Below are positions 28,708-38,806 of a stretch of DNA of 64,000 nt, in pieces. Each line of letters starts with the position of its first letter. Within the stretch, counting starts at the first letter, position 1. Location: contig NZ_JAOWLA010000017.1 in assembly GCF_025751575.1 (NCBI RefSeq), forward strand, positions 1 through 64,000, read 5' to 3'. The position numbers were made by a program, and so were the translations under genes. This stretch comes from Albidovulum sediminicola. GTDB lineage: Bacteria > Pseudomonadota > Alphaproteobacteria > Rhodobacterales > Rhodobacteraceae. The notes below the pieces were generated by a model. That model had not been told where the DNA came from. It was given only the letters and a program-made list of their open reading frames with translations, and did not search any database.

Positions 28708-29364
28708 ATGTTTCTCGCGCTGGAACAGGTTCTGAACGCGGGCGAGGTGGCGGCCTTGAGAGAGGCCGCCGCCGCGCTCGACTTCGGCGATGGCCGCGCC
28801 ACGGCCGGCCGTTATGTTCGGGAGATCAAGGCCAACGACCAGGCCCGCCCCTCACCTGAACTTGAGGCGGTTCAGGCAAAGGTCTCTGCCGCGCTGATGG
28901 CGCATCCGGTCTTCGCCTCGGCGGCCCGGCCAAGGGCGATGACGAAGCTCATCGTCTCGCGCTACCGGGAGGGACAGACCTACGGGATGCATGTCGATGA
29001 CGCCCTCATGCAGGGGGTGCGGACCGATCTTTCCTTCACGCTCTTCCTTAACGATCCCGAAAGCTATGAGGGCGGCGCGCTGATCGTGGCGGACACCGTG
29101 GAGGAACGGGCGTTCAAGCTCGCCGCCGGAGATCTGATCCTCTACCCCTCCACAACGCTCCACCGGGTGGAGCCGGTACGGTCGGGAACCCGGCTTTGCG
29201 TCGTGGGCTGGGTGCAAAGCTGGGTCCGCTCAGTTGAACAGCGCGAGATCCTCTTCGACCTCGACCGGGCGATCGCGGACATCTTCGCGCGGGAGGGCAA
29301 GACCGGGCTTTTCGACACGCTCTGCAAGACCCGGTCGAACCTGATCCGCATGTGGGCGGCCTGA
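28708..29364 (+). CDS. PKHD-type Fe(II)/2-oxoglutarate hydroxylase, PiuC/YbiX-like
   Basis: Product of 218 aa. The double-stranded beta-helix metal site is visible: His95 and Asp97 in YGMHVDDAL, His152 in STTLHRVEP, and the 2-oxoglutarate-binding Arg162 in GTRLCVVGW. The family (PiuC/YbiX) is often found beside iron-uptake genes; its substrate is not known. The start lies four bases after the preceding stop, without a good ribosome-binding site, suggesting coupled translation. Confidence 0.92.
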   Translation: MFLALEQVLNAGEVAALREAAAALDFGDGRATAGRYVREIKANDQARPSPELEAVQAKVSAALMAHPVFASAARPRAMTKLIVSRYREGQTYGMHVDDALMQGVRTDLSFTLFLNDPESYEGGALIVADTVEERAFKLAAGDLILYPSTTLHRVEPVRSGTRLCVVGWVQSWVRSVEQREILFDLDRAIADIFAREGKTGLFDTLCKTRSNLIRMWAA

Positions 29365-29403
29365 GCCGAAGCACGCCGCAGCCCTGACGGGGCGGCGGCC
29401 GCG

Positions 29404-31749
29404 TCACGCGAAGCGGTTGTCGCGCGGAAATCCGTGGGGCGGCGCCTTGCCGACGCTGGCCCGCTTGGCAACCCATTCGGCCATGGGCTCGGTCCGGGTA
29501 TTGCCGTTCGACATCGACCAGGAGAGGCCCTTGGCGATCTCGAAGGTCGTGAGATCGGAGAGACCCCCGTCAAGTTCCAGAACGCCCTGCCGCCCCCGCG
29601 CCAGGTTATACTTCTGAAGCCGGACACCCTTGCCCCGGGTCATCTCGGGCAGTTCATCAAGCGGGAAGACCAGCAGCTTGCGGTTCTTCGACACGACGGC
29701 GACGTGATCGCCAGCCACCGGCTTGCAGACGACGGTCTTCGCGTCGTCGCCCAGGTTCATGACCTGCTTGCCCGCACGGGTCTGGGCGACGATCTCATCG
29801 GCCTGAACCATGAACCCGTCGCCGGAGGATGAGGCGACGATGTAGCGTTCGCCCGGCCGATGCACGATCAGGTCGACGATCTCCGCTTCGTTCGGCAGGT
29901 CGACCATCAGGCGCACGGGCTCGCCCATCCCCCGACCGCCGGGAAGGTTCGCGCCCAGAAGCGTGAAGAAACGCCCGTTGCTGCCCACCAGGATGATCTT
30001 GTCGGTCGTTTCGGCGTGGAAGATGAAGCGCCCTTCGTCCCCGTCCTTGAACTTGACCTCGGCATCCAGCGGCTGGTGCCCCTTCATGGCGCGAATCCAA
30101 CCCATCTTCGAACAGATCACGGTGATCGGCTCACGCTCGATCATCGCCTCCAGCGGCACTTCCTCGACCTCTGCGGCGTCGGTGAACATCGAGCGGCGGG
30201 CGCCGCCGGGGGCCTCCTTGCCGAACTGTTTCTGCACGTCCTTCAGTTCTGACGCGATCTTCTTCCACTGAAGCCCCTCGGAGGCCAAGAGCGCCGCCAG
30301 CCCCTCGCGTTCACTGATCAACGCGTCGCGTTCCTTCACCAGCTCGATCTCTTCGAGCCGACGGAGAGAGCGCAGGCGCATGTTCAGGATCGCCTCGGCC
30401 TGCACGTCCGTCAGGCCATCCACGACGCGCGGCAGCGACAGCGGAGAGACATAGTCCTTCTCCGACGTGGCACGCGCCTGCTTGCGCGTCCAGTCCTCGG
30501 CCATCAGTGCGGCCTTGGGATCGCCGTCGTAACGGATGATGTCGATCACACGGTCGAGGTTCAGGAATGCGGTGATGAACCCTTCGAGCACTTCCAGCCG
30601 GTGGTCGATCTTCTCCACCCTGTGCTGGGAGCGGCGGATCAGCACCTCGCGCCGGTGATCGAGGAAGGCGCGCAGAACCTCCTTCAGCGAACAGACCTTC
30701 GGCGTGCGCCCGTCGATCAGCACGTTCATGTTGAGGCTGAAGCGCGTCTCCAGGTCGGAGTTGCGGAAGAGCATGCCCATCAGCATCTCCGCATCGACGT
30801 TCTTGGAGCGCGGCTCCAGCACGATGCGGATGTCGTCGGCGCTTTCGTCACGCACATCGGCCAGAAGCGGCACCTTCTTGGTCTGGATGACCTCGGCCAG
30901 GCGTTCGATCAGCTTGGATTTCTGAACCTGGTAGGGGATCTCGGTCACGACGATCTGCCAGGTTCCGCGACCCAGATCCTCGGTCTGCCAGCGGGCGCGG
31001 GTGCGGAACGACCCGCGGCCTGTCCGATAGGCCTCAAGGATCGAGTCGCGCGGCTCGACGATCACGCCGCCGGTCGGAAAATCGGGACCGGGCACGAGGG
31101 TCAGCAGATCCTCATCCGTCACGTCGCGGTGCTTGATCATCGCGAGGCAGGCATCGACCAGTTCGTGGATGTTGTGCGGCGGGATGTTCGTCGCCATGCC
31201 GACTGCGATCCCCGAGGCGCCGTTGGCCAGAAGGTTCGGAAAGGCCGCGGGCAGCACCACCGGCTCTTCCAACGTGCCATCGTAGTTGGGGCGGAAGTCG
31301 ACCGCGTTTTCCGCCAGCCCCTCCATCAGCGCCTCGGCCGCGGCGGTCAGCCGCGCCTCGGTGTAGCGGGAGGCCGCTGGATTGTCGCCGTCGATGTTGC
31401 CGAAGTTGCCCTGCCCGTCCACCAGCGGATAGCGGACGTTGAAATCCTGCGCGAGGCGCGCCATCGCGTCATAGATCGCCGCGTCGCCGTGGGGGTGGTA
31501 GTTCCCCATGACATCGCCCGAAATCTTGGCCGACTTGCGGAATCCGCCTGTGGACGACAACCGCAACTCGCGCATCGCATAAAGGATGCGGCGGTGCACG
31601 GGCTTGAGCCCGTCGCGCGCGTCGGGAAGCGCCCGGTGCATGATCGTGGAGAGCGCATAGGTCAGATAGCGCTCGCCGATCGCCCGGCTGAGGGGTTCGG
31701 ATGTCTGGATCGGCCCTGTTGCAGGCTCGTTCGCGTCGGTGCTGCTCAT
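29404..31749 (-). CDS. parC: DNA topoisomerase IV subunit A
   Basis: Product of 781 aa. It is the DNA-cleaving subunit that decatenates chromosomes. The catalytic tyrosine is Tyr129 in [10 protein letters not shown]. The quinolone-determining stretch reads [13 protein letters not shown], with Ala90 where E. coli ParC has Ser80 and Asp94 where it has Glu84. The C-terminal beta-pinwheel region is shorter and lacks a clear GyrA box, which favours ParC over GyrA. It is divergent from the kinase operon and convergent with the hydroxylase gene. Confidence 0.95.
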   Translation of the reverse strand: MSSTDANEPATGPIQTSEPLSRAIGERYLTYALSTIMHRALPDARDGLKPVHRRILYAMRELRLSSTGGFRKSAKISGDVMGNYHPHGDAAIYDAMARLAQDFNVRYPLVDGQGNFGNIDGDNPAASRYTEARLTAAAEALMEGLAENAVDFRPNYDGTLEEPVVLPAAFPNLLANGASGIAVGMATNIPPHNIHELVDACLAMIKHRDVTDEDLLTLVPGPDFPTGGVIVEPRDSILEAYRTGRGSFRTRARWQTEDLGRGTWQIVVTEIPYQVQKSKLIERLAEVIQTKKVPLLADVRDESADDIRIVLEPRSKNVDAEMLMGMLFRNSDLETRFSLNMNVLIDGRTPKVCSLKEVLRAFLDHRREVLIRRSQHRVEKIDHRLEVLEGFITAFLNLDRVIDIIRYDGDPKAALMAEDWTRKQARATSEKDYVSPLSLPRVVDGLTDVQAEAILNMRLRSLRRLEEIELVKERDALISEREGLAALLASEGLQWKKIASELKDVQKQFGKEAPGGARRSMFTDAAEVEEVPLEAMIEREPITVICSKMGWIRAMKGHQPLDAEVKFKDGDEGRFIFHAETTDKIILVGSNGRFFTLLGANLPGGRGMGEPVRLMVDLPNEAEIVDLIVHRPGERYIVASSSGDGFMVQADEIVAQTRAGKQVMNLGDDAKTVVCKPVAGDHVAVVSKNRKLLVFPLDELPEMTRGKGVRLQKYNLARGRQGVLELDGGLSDLTTFEIAKGLSWSMSNGNTRTEPMAEWVAKRASVGKAPPHGFPRDNRFA

Positions 31750-32147
31750 GGGGGATGTTTATCCGCCGTAGGGGCCTTGGTAAACCGCCAAAGAAGGCGC
31801 CCGACTGCGAAGCCTGTGGCGCGCCGCGCGGGTCCCGGGGCCCTGAGAATCGCACACGGCCCGCGCCTCTTCGGCATGCGAGAACCCGGCCGCCGGGCAC
31901 GAAACCGCACCCAAGGCAACCCGGCACCGGCTTTCATTGTCGCAGGTTTAGCGACAATTTCCGTGAAACGGCCGGCACGGGATCGAATTCGCCATTACGC
32001 CCACACTGCGCCCAATTTTCGCCCCTTTCTCAGAGAGAAGCTAACCCTCACGAACTCGACGGACTGTTTCTGCCTCCTGCATTTGTGAATGGACCAGACA
32101 CAATTCCGAGTGAGACGGACGACTGTTGAGAAGTTGGGGAAGCGAAA
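31750..32147. other. Intergenic region between parC and the kinase gene (398 bases)
   Basis: No gene seen. It must hold the divergent promoters of parC and the kinase operon, but I find no convincing -35/-10 pair. The clearest element is the inverted repeat at 31936-31958. Confidence 0.5.
31936..31958. promoter_or_regulatory. Perfect 8-bp inverted repeat, possible operator
   Basis: ATTGTCGC and GCGACAAT are separated by seven bases (AGGTTTA). It lies about 190 bases upstream of the kinase gene and about the same distance upstream of parC. Symmetry and AT-rich ends fit a regulator-binding site; the regulator is unknown. Confidence 0.4.
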
Positions 32148-34451
32148 ATGACGGCACCGCAACTAGCCGCTGAAAAGGCTTCGAAGGAAGAGTTCGTCGA
32201 TGAACTCAAGCCTGGCACCAGATTGCTTCAGGGCCAGTATACCATCTCGCGTTTCATCAACAGCGGCGGCTTTGGGATCACCTATCTGGCCAAGGACAGC
32301 CTCGATCGTGACGTCGTCATCAAGGAATGCTTTCCGGGCAGCTTCTGCCGGCGCAGCGACACGATTGTGGGCGCGCGCTCCCGCGCCCACCAGGCCGAGT
32401 TCAAGTCGATCGTCAAACTCTTCGTCCAGGAGGCCCGCAGCCTCTCGAAGCTGGTTCATCCGAACATCGTCGGCGTCCACCAGGTGTTCGAGGACAACGA
32501 CACCGCCTACATGGCCATCGACTTCATCGACGGACGCGACATGCTCGACATCATCGAGCGCGCGCCCGCCGAGATCACGCCCGCAAGGCTCGATTCGATC
32601 ACCCGCAAGCTTTTGAAGGCAGTCGGGTTCATCCACCAGAACGGGATCCTGCACCGCGACATCTCGCCCGACAACATCCTGATCGACAAGACCGGCGAGC
32701 CGATCCTGATCGACTTCGGCGCAGCGCGCGAGGAAGCCTCGCGCGCGAGCCGCGCCCTGTCGGCGCTGCGGGTCGTGAAGGACGGCTATTCGCCGCAGGA
32801 ATTCTACATCGCCGGCAGCGAGCAAGGCCCGTGGAGCGATCTTTACGCCTTGGCGGCAACGCTTTACCACGCGATCGCCGGGACGCCCGCGGCCAACAGC
32901 CAGGTCCGGCTTGCCGCGATCGCCGAGGGCAAGGGCGACCCCTACCACGCCCTCGCCGGGCGGTTCCCGGGTTACCCCGTCGGTTTCCTCGAGGCTATCG
33001 ACAAGGCGATGCATGCCGTGCCGCGCAAGCGCATCCAGAGCGCCGACGAATGGCTGGACATGCTTGAGCACCCGGCGCCGGAGATCGTGAACGCCGACGC
33101 GACGGCCGCGGTTTCGCGCCTGATGAGCGAACAGATGGCAGCGCTCGATGAGCCTGCCGCGGCGGCCGAACCCGAGACGCGCGCGGCTGAGACCGCCAAG
33201 GCGCCGGAACCCGCGGCACCCAAGCCTGAAGCGCCAGTCGCGGCCACCACGGCGCCCCCAGCGGAAAAGCCGGCCCCCGCCAAGGTTCAGCCCAAGCACG
33301 TCTCCAGCGCCCCCTCGCCGGCGCCCCTGCCGGAGGCGCGTGGCGGGTCGGGCCGTAGCCTGCTGCTCGGCCTTTCGACGGTGGCGGTTCTGGCCGTCCT
33401 CGGCTTCGTCGTGATGCAGATGGGTGAAAAGGCGCCGGCCGCCGACGTGCCCGCCGAACCGACCGCATCGGCAAGCGTGGCCGCGCTGCCAGCGCCCGAG
33501 CCGGAAAAGACCACGGAAGCGGCTCCCGAGGCGCCACCCGCGCCCGAGCCGGTAAAGACCGCCGAAGCCGCGCCCGAGGCGCAGTCGGCGCCCGAAGCCC
33601 CCGCCGCGCCCCCGGTGACCGCAGCCGCCGAGCCCGAGGCACAGGCCCCGGCCCCCGAACCCGAGGTGGCAGCACCCGAAAGCGAGCCGATCCTCACGGC
33701 CGCAGCCGCTGTGGCGGTCGAGGATGCCCCGGCCGAGGGGCCCGCCCCTGCCGAAACGGCCGCCGCAGTGATGCCGGCCGCAGAGGAAGCGGCCGCAGCC
33801 GAGCCGGCCACAGCGCCGTCGGAGCCCGTCGAGGTGGCGCCCGCGCCCGTTCCGGTCGCCAACCAGATCGCCTTCGCGCTTTGGGACGTCACGGTGCCGT
33901 TCAACACCCAAGTCCGTTCGATCGGCGGCGTGAACTACGCGAACATCACCTCGATCGACGAGGATGCCGACCTGTCCGTCGCGGGCGACTGGATCATGAG
34001 GGGCACGACGATCTTCTCGGTCAACGGAAACCCGGTTTCGCCCACACAGAACGTCGGTGCGCTGATCCTCCGGAACCTGACGGTGGAACGCGACGGGCTT
34101 GAGCGTGCCTCGGTTCGCATCAAGCTGCCGGGCAACGCGCAATACAGCCGCGTGCAGCTGGTCGTGCCGGTTCTGCGTCGCGTCGGCCTTGTCGAGGGCG
34201 TCCGAGCCGCCGCGCGTCGTGGCGAGGACAGCTGGGTCACCACCGTACGCGAGGTCGGCGATGCCAAGACCTCGCTGCGCGAAGGCGACGTTATCCTCTC
34301 GGAGACCGCGACGGGCCTGGAGCTGAAAGAGGCAAGCAGCCTTGAAGACGTGATGCGGGGCCTGGTGCGGATGGGCAAGACCGTCGCCGAGTTTGAGGTC
34401 CTCAGGAACAATGTGAAGACGACCGCCAGCCTCAATCTGGCCGTCGAGTAA
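32148..34451 (+). CDS. Membrane Ser/Thr protein kinase with PDZ-like C-terminal half
   Basis: Product of 767 aa. The cytoplasmic kinase domain (about residues 30-308) has the glycine loop GGFGITYLA (from 40), Lys59 in VVIKE, HRDISPDN (169-176), and DFG (189-191), so it should be active. A Pro/Ala/Glu-rich linker leads to one membrane helix (about 404-426), a second long Pro/Ala/Glu-rich stretch, and from about 575 two PDZ-like modules outside the membrane. It heads an apparent operon with FHA and PP2C genes, like the T6SS PpkA-Fha-PppA trio, but no T6SS genes are present. Confidence 0.9.
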   Translation: MTAPQLAAEKASKEEFVDELKPGTRLLQGQYTISRFINSGGFGITYLAKDSLDRDVVIKECFPGSFCRRSDTIVGARSRAHQAEFKSIVKLFVQEARSLSKLVHPNIVGVHQVFEDNDTAYMAIDFIDGRDMLDIIERAPAEITPARLDSITRKLLKAVGFIHQNGILHRDISPDNILIDKTGEPILIDFGAAREEASRASRALSALRVVKDGYSPQEFYIAGSEQGPWSDLYALAATLYHAIAGTPAANSQVRLAAIAEGKGDPYHALAGRFPGYPVGFLEAIDKAMHAVPRKRIQSADEWLDMLEHPAPEIVNADATAAVSRLMSEQMAALDEPAAAAEPETRAAETAKAPEPAAPKPEAPVAATTAPPAEKPAPAKVQPKHVSSAPSPAPLPEARGGSGRSLLLGLSTVAVLAVLGFVVMQMGEKAPAADVPAEPTASASVAALPAPEPEKTTEAAPEAPPAPEPVKTAEAAPEAQSAPEAPAAPPVTAAAEPEAQAPAPEPEVAAPESEPILTAAAAVAVEDAPAEGPAPAETAAAVMPAAEEAAAAEPATAPSEPVEVAPAPVPVANQIAFALWDVTVPFNTQVRSIGGVNYANITSIDEDADLSVAGDWIMRGTTIFSVNGNPVSPTQNVGALILRNLTVERDGLERASVRIKLPGNAQYSRVQLVVPVLRRVGLVEGVRAAARRGEDSWVTTVREVGDAKTSLREGDVILSETATGLELKEASSLEDVMRGLVRMGKTVAEFEVLRNNVKTTASLNLAVE

Positions 34452-34544
34452 GACTGACCCCGCGCCCCGGCGCACCTGTTTCAGTACGAGTTTCACGGCG
34501 CCGTTTCGCGCAGCAACAAGTCATTGAAATGCGAGGTCACGACC

Positions 34545-35495
34545 ATGCGTATTCGTCCCTTGGCAGGGCTGGGTGAGAAGGGCTTCTCGTTCGATCTGGT
34601 GTCCCGCAGGAAGGCCGCGCGAAACGACGAGGCCGAAAGCGGCGCGCTGGAACAGGACGACGCGACCAGCGCCGCAGCGGCGGCACCGCAACAGGATCAG
34701 GTGCTTGACGATCCCGACCTCATGGTCGAGCCCTTTGAATCCGTTCTTCAGCAGCTGCGCGTCTCGCTGGACGCCGAGGCCAAGGACAAGCCCGCCGAGG
34801 TGAAGGACGAGCCGCTGGCCCTCAACGGCCACGAGATGGCCGAAGAGCTTGATGCCGCCCACGATCCCGCGCCTGAGCCCGAGGTCGCGGAGCGCGCGCC
34901 CGAACCGGTCCGCGAACCCATCGCCGAGATCCTGCGGCTGCTGCCCGAACAGGCCGTGAGGCCCGCGCCGAAGCCCGAGGCTGCCCCAGTGCCCGAACGT
35001 CGGGCCGCCGAGGCGCCGCAGCCGGTTTCCAGCGAACCGCGCCGCGGCAGCCGGGTCAAGACGACCTTCCTCGGCTTCGAACGGTCGGACGGGCGGTTCG
35101 AGGACGTGTTCGCGAAGGACACCTCGCCCAAGCAGAACGCCAACCGCAGCGAATTTCCGTTCGGTTGGGTCGTCATCACCAAGGGCCCCGGGCGCGGCAC
35201 CTCGATCGCCATCGGCGCCGGGGTTTCGCAGATCGGCCGCGGCGACGACCAGGCGATCCAGCTGGATTTCGGCGACAACTCGATCTCGCGCCAGAACCAT
35301 GCGGCAATCGCCTTTGATGACGAGGACCGCAAGTTTTACCTGGGCCATGGCGGCAAGGCCAATATCGTGCGCCTGAACGGCAAGCCCGTTCTGAGCACCG
35401 AGCCGCTTTCGGACGGTGACCTGATCCGGATCGGCGAGACCACAATGACGTTCGTTGCATTCTGCGGCGAGGATTTCGTCTGGGAAGAAGAGTAA
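34545..35495 (+). CDS. FHA-domain protein
   Basis: Product of 316 aa. The start at 34545 (MRIRPLAGLGEKGFSFDLVS) has GAGGT seven bases upstream; the ATG at 34524 has none. The first 200 residues are acidic, Pro/Ala-rich, and low in predicted structure. The C-terminal 110 residues are an FHA domain that binds phosphothreonine: Arg232 in IGRGDD, then SISRQNH with Ser248 and His252. It probably reads out phosphorylation by the kinase encoded 93 bp upstream. Confidence 0.9.
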   Translation: MRIRPLAGLGEKGFSFDLVSRRKAARNDEAESGALEQDDATSAAAAAPQQDQVLDDPDLMVEPFESVLQQLRVSLDAEAKDKPAEVKDEPLALNGHEMAEELDAAHDPAPEPEVAERAPEPVREPIAEILRLLPEQAVRPAPKPEAAPVPERRAAEAPQPVSSEPRRGSRVKTTFLGFERSDGRFEDVFAKDTSPKQNANRSEFPFGWVVITKGPGRGTSIAIGAGVSQIGRGDDQAIQLDFGDNSISRQNHAAIAFDDEDRKFYLGHGGKANIVRLNGKPVLSTEPLSDGDLIRIGETTMTFVAFCGEDFVWEEE

Positions 35496-35511
35496 GAAAG
35501 TTTTTTTATCA

Positions 35512-36279
35512 ATGCGTTATGATGTCGCAACAGCCATTAACAAGGGCAAACGCGCCTATCAGGAGGACGCGGTCGCAACCGCGTTCCTCAAGGATCACGC
35601 GCTCGGCTTCGCCGTGCTCGCCGACGGCATGGGAGGGCACGCGGCTGGCGATGTCGCCAGCAATATCGTCGTGACCGAGGTCTCGCGCGGATTGAAGGCG
35701 CGGCTCCAGCCCTATGCTCTCAAGGATGAGGATATTCCCGTCATCCTGAAGGAGGTCGCGACGGCGGCGAACAACTCCATCGCGACCTATGTGGCGGCGA
35801 ACCGCGAGGTTTCCGGCATGGGAACGACGCTCATCGCGCCGGTGCTGATGGAAAACCGTCTGCACTGGGTCTCGGTCGGGGACTCGCCGCTCTATGTCTT
35901 CAGCGAGGGGCGGCTGCGCCAGGTCAACGAGGACCACTCGATGGCGCCCCAGATCGACCTGATGGTGCGCACCGGCATGCTGGACGAGGAAACGGCGCGC
36001 AATCATCCGGACCGGAACTGCCTGACCTCGGTGCTGATGGGGGCCCCCATCCCGCGCATGGACTGCGGCAAGGACCCGGTCGCGCTGGAGCCGGGCGACA
36101 TCATCATCGCGTCGAGCGACGGGCTTCAGTTTCTGTCCGACAAGGAAATCCAGCAGGTCGTCGAGCGGTACAAGGAAGAAAGCTGCGCCGAGTTGGCCAA
36201 GGCGCTGATGGCTGAGGTCCAGTCTTTGGAGGACCCTGAACAGGACAATATTTCCTTCGCCGTCATAAAGGTCAGTTAA
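35512..36279 (+). CDS. PP2C-family Ser/Thr phosphatase
   Basis: Product of 255 aa. Metal-binding motifs are complete: RAYQED, ADGMGGHAAGD (about residues 37-47), SDG (202-204), and DN (245-246). It should reverse the kinase's phosphorylation. The ATG at 35512 follows the FHA stop by 16 bp; an upstream TTG frame would overlap the FHA gene and lacks family support. The ribosome-binding site is poor (AAGAAAG), so coupling with the FHA gene is likely. Confidence 0.92.
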   Translation: MRYDVATAINKGKRAYQEDAVATAFLKDHALGFAVLADGMGGHAAGDVASNIVVTEVSRGLKARLQPYALKDEDIPVILKEVATAANNSIATYVAANREVSGMGTTLIAPVLMENRLHWVSVGDSPLYVFSEGRLRQVNEDHSMAPQIDLMVRTGMLDEETARNHPDRNCLTSVLMGAPIPRMDCGKDPVALEPGDIIIASSDGLQFLSDKEIQQVVERYKEESCAELAKALMAEVQSLEDPEQDNISFAVIKVS

Positions 36280-36393
36280 CGAGTTCGCGGCCAACCGACC
36301 GGGCGGCCTATCCCCAAATCACTGGCGATCACGTCGGCGCTCAGGGCACCGGACCGATGGTTGCAACCAATGCTCGAGAAAGGGCACGATATT

Positions 36394-37509
36394 ATGCGAA
36401 CCGATATTCAGAAGGTTCTTGCGGTGAGCTTGGTCGCTTTGACGGCCGGAACCTATTCTGCCTCCGCCCAGGAAGCCTGTTCCAGCTACACGATCCAGCG
36501 CGGCGATACGCTGACCAACATCGCCCTGCGCGTCTATGGCAGCAAGAATTTCGCCAAGATCTTCCAGGCAAACCGCGCGACCATCGGCGACAACCCGAAC
36601 CTGATCGAGGTCGGCAAGAGGATCGAGATCCCCTGCGGCGAGACCGCCGCGGCCCCGGCGGCCCAGCCCGCACCGGCAGAGGCGCCGGCACCGGCGGAAG
36701 CGCCCGCGACGGCCACTGTGACCGAGACCGCCGCGGCGGAAGAGGCGCTGACGGCGATCGCTTTCGTAACCGGCAGCGACTACCCGCCCTTCAGCGGCGA
36801 AGACCTCCCGGATGGCGGGATCTTCACCAAGCTGGTCCGCACCGCGATGATGCGCGGCGACAAGCAGCAGACCTACTCCATCGACTTCATCAACGACTGG
36901 AGTTCGCACCTCGACAGCCTGCTGCCGCGCCAGGCCTTCGATGCGACCTTCCCCTGGAGCCGGCCGGATTGCGAGACCCTGGGCGCCCTGTCGCCGACGG
37001 ACGCCTATCGCTGCACCGACTTCGACTTCTCCGAATCCTTCTACGAGATCGTTGACGGCTTCTTCGCGATCAAGGGGAGCGGGCTGGAGAAGGCCCAGTC
37101 CTATGACGAATACAAGGGCAAGCGGATCTGCCGGCCCGAAAGCTACTCGCTCTCCGGGCTGACTTCGGTGGGCCTTGTCGAACCCGACATCACGCTCGTG
37201 CGCCCGGTCTCGGCCGCGGATTGCTTCGAGGGGCTCGCGACGGGCGCGGTCGATGTGGTGCATCTGGATCTGCAGATCGCCTCGGACGCGCTCGCCGATC
37301 TGGGCCTGAAGAACGACATCGTCGAAGACCCGCACCTGGCGCAGGTCAAGACTCTGCGGGTGCTGGTCCACAAATCGAACCCCCACGCGGGCCAAATCCT
37401 TGAGGTGATCAACCGCGGGCTGACCGAAATGCGCGAAAGCGGCGAGTGGTTCGACATCGTCTCCGCCGGGCTGATGGCGCAGACCGAGGAAGAGATGAAG
37501 AAGAACTGA
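36394..37509 (+). CDS. LysM plus solute-binding domain protein, paralogue 1
   Basis: Product of 371 aa. Signal peptide of about 25 residues (ending ASA), then a LysM domain YTIQRGDTLTNIALRVYGSK and onwards, flanked by two cysteines (EACSSY, IEIPCG). An Ala/Pro-rich linker follows, then a type-2 periplasmic solute-binding fold from about residue 120 (FVTGSDYPPF to GEWFDIVS). Four further cysteines (PDC, RC, RICRPE, ADCFEG) are shared with the next two proteins. LysM suggests peptidoglycan binding. No ABC permease lies nearby. Confidence 0.88.
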   Translation: MRTDIQKVLAVSLVALTAGTYSASAQEACSSYTIQRGDTLTNIALRVYGSKNFAKIFQANRATIGDNPNLIEVGKRIEIPCGETAAAPAAQPAPAEAPAPAEAPATATVTETAAAEEALTAIAFVTGSDYPPFSGEDLPDGGIFTKLVRTAMMRGDKQQTYSIDFINDWSSHLDSLLPRQAFDATFPWSRPDCETLGALSPTDAYRCTDFDFSESFYEIVDGFFAIKGSGLEKAQSYDEYKGKRICRPESYSLSGLTSVGLVEPDITLVRPVSAADCFEGLATGAVDVVHLDLQIASDALADLGLKNDIVEDPHLAQVKTLRVLVHKSNPHAGQILEVINRGLTEMRESGEWFDIVSAGLMAQTEEEMKKN

Positions 37510-37617
37510 CGGACAGCCCGGCCCTCCCAGGGGCCGGGACCACCCGGGAGAAAGCAACACAACCCCACCGACGGGACAGGCCAGAGGGGCCACCAGGAAC
37601 AAAAAGGAGATCAGCTC

Positions 37618-38718
37618 ATGATCTTGCGCCTTAACAGCAAGACACTCGCGGCATCATCGTTGTTCGCCGCGGCGTTTTTCGGGTCCGCCTCTGCGCAGCA
37701 GGCCTGCTCCACCTATGTGGTCCAGGACGGTGACACGATCGGCACCATCGCGATCCAGGCCTACGGTACGCTCGACTACCAGATCGTGTTCAACGCGAAT
37801 CGTGAAAGGATCGGCAACGACATTTCCGGCCTGAAGCCAGGAACCGAGCTGATCCTGCCCTGCCCCGATGGCCGGCTGACCGCCGATGCCCCGATCCCGG
37901 ACGTGGCGAAATCGGCCGAGGCCTCGGCCAGCCGCACAACGCCGGCGGTCGATGACTACAAGCCCAAGGTCAAGTTCGTCACCGGCGGCGACTGGTATCC
38001 CTTCACGGACGAAGGGCTTACCGGCGGCGGCTTCCTGATCCGCCTCGTGGAAACGGCGATGCACCGTGCCGGCAACGACCGCAAATACCTGATCGGCTGG
38101 GTCGACGACTGGGATTCGCATATGTCGGTCCTCTTGCCCGCCAAGGCCTATGACTTGAGCATCGCGTGGTACGCCCCCGATTGCGGTGCGACGGACACCG
38201 TATCGGAGATGACGCAGGACTTCTGCGACAACTACCTCTTCTCGAAGTCTCTCTATGACGCGGTTTTCGGCTTCTTCACCCGCGCGGACAGCCCCTATGC
38301 GGGGGCGAAGACCATCGCGGACTACAAGGGCGCCCGCATCTGCCGGCCCGAGGGCTACTCGATGCATGACCTCGACGCGGCCGGGTTGATCGAACCTGCC
38401 GTCACGATCTCCATTCCGCCGACGCTCGGCGACTGCGCGGAAGGCGTGGTCCAGGGCCGCTACGACGTGATGTCGGTGGAGTCCCAGGCGATGGTCTCGG
38501 TCCGCAAGGATCTGGGCCTCGGGGAGGAGTTCGTGGAGAACGCCTTCGTCACCTCGATCCAGGCAATTTCCGCTATGGCCTCCCGGAAGAACGCGCGCGC
38601 GCTTGAGTTTCTGACCGAGTTGAACGCCGGTCTCGATGAGATGCGCGACAGCGGCGAATGGTACGACATCGTCGCCAGCTCCCTCAAGGAGGCGAACGAG
38701 AAGCTTTCTGAGAATTAA
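37618..38718 (+). CDS. LysM plus solute-binding domain protein, paralogue 2
   Basis: Product of 366 aa with a good AAGGAG site before the ATG. The signal peptide ends near ASAQQAC. The LysM part is YVVQDGDTIGTIAIQAYGTL, closing at LILPCPDG. The solute-binding part runs from FVTGGDWYPFTDEGLTGGGF to SGEWYDIVASSLKE. The six cysteines match those of the neighbours. It lies 108 bp after paralogue 1. Likely periplasmic and bound to cell wall; the ligand is unknown. Confidence 0.88.
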   Translation: MILRLNSKTLAASSLFAAAFFGSASAQQACSTYVVQDGDTIGTIAIQAYGTLDYQIVFNANRERIGNDISGLKPGTELILPCPDGRLTADAPIPDVAKSAEASASRTTPAVDDYKPKVKFVTGGDWYPFTDEGLTGGGFLIRLVETAMHRAGNDRKYLIGWVDDWDSHMSVLLPAKAYDLSIAWYAPDCGATDTVSEMTQDFCDNYLFSKSLYDAVFGFFTRADSPYAGAKTIADYKGARICRPEGYSMHDLDAAGLIEPAVTISIPPTLGDCAEGVVQGRYDVMSVESQAMVSVRKDLGLGEEFVENAFVTSIQAISAMASRKNARALEFLTELNAGLDEMRDSGEWYDIVASSLKEANEKLSEN

Positions 38719-38806
38719 CGATCACCGCGGGCCGGATGAGCCGACCCGCTGCCTTAAAAGCGCGCACCGCCGATGATGGTGCAAAAAGGATTAATGGAGA
38801 GTATAG

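Noticed and set aside
32163-34496. Minus-strand open frame of about 780 codons opposite the kinase
   Set aside because: Gly/Arg-rich mirror of the Pro/Ala-rich kinase linker; the plus strand has all kinase motifs.
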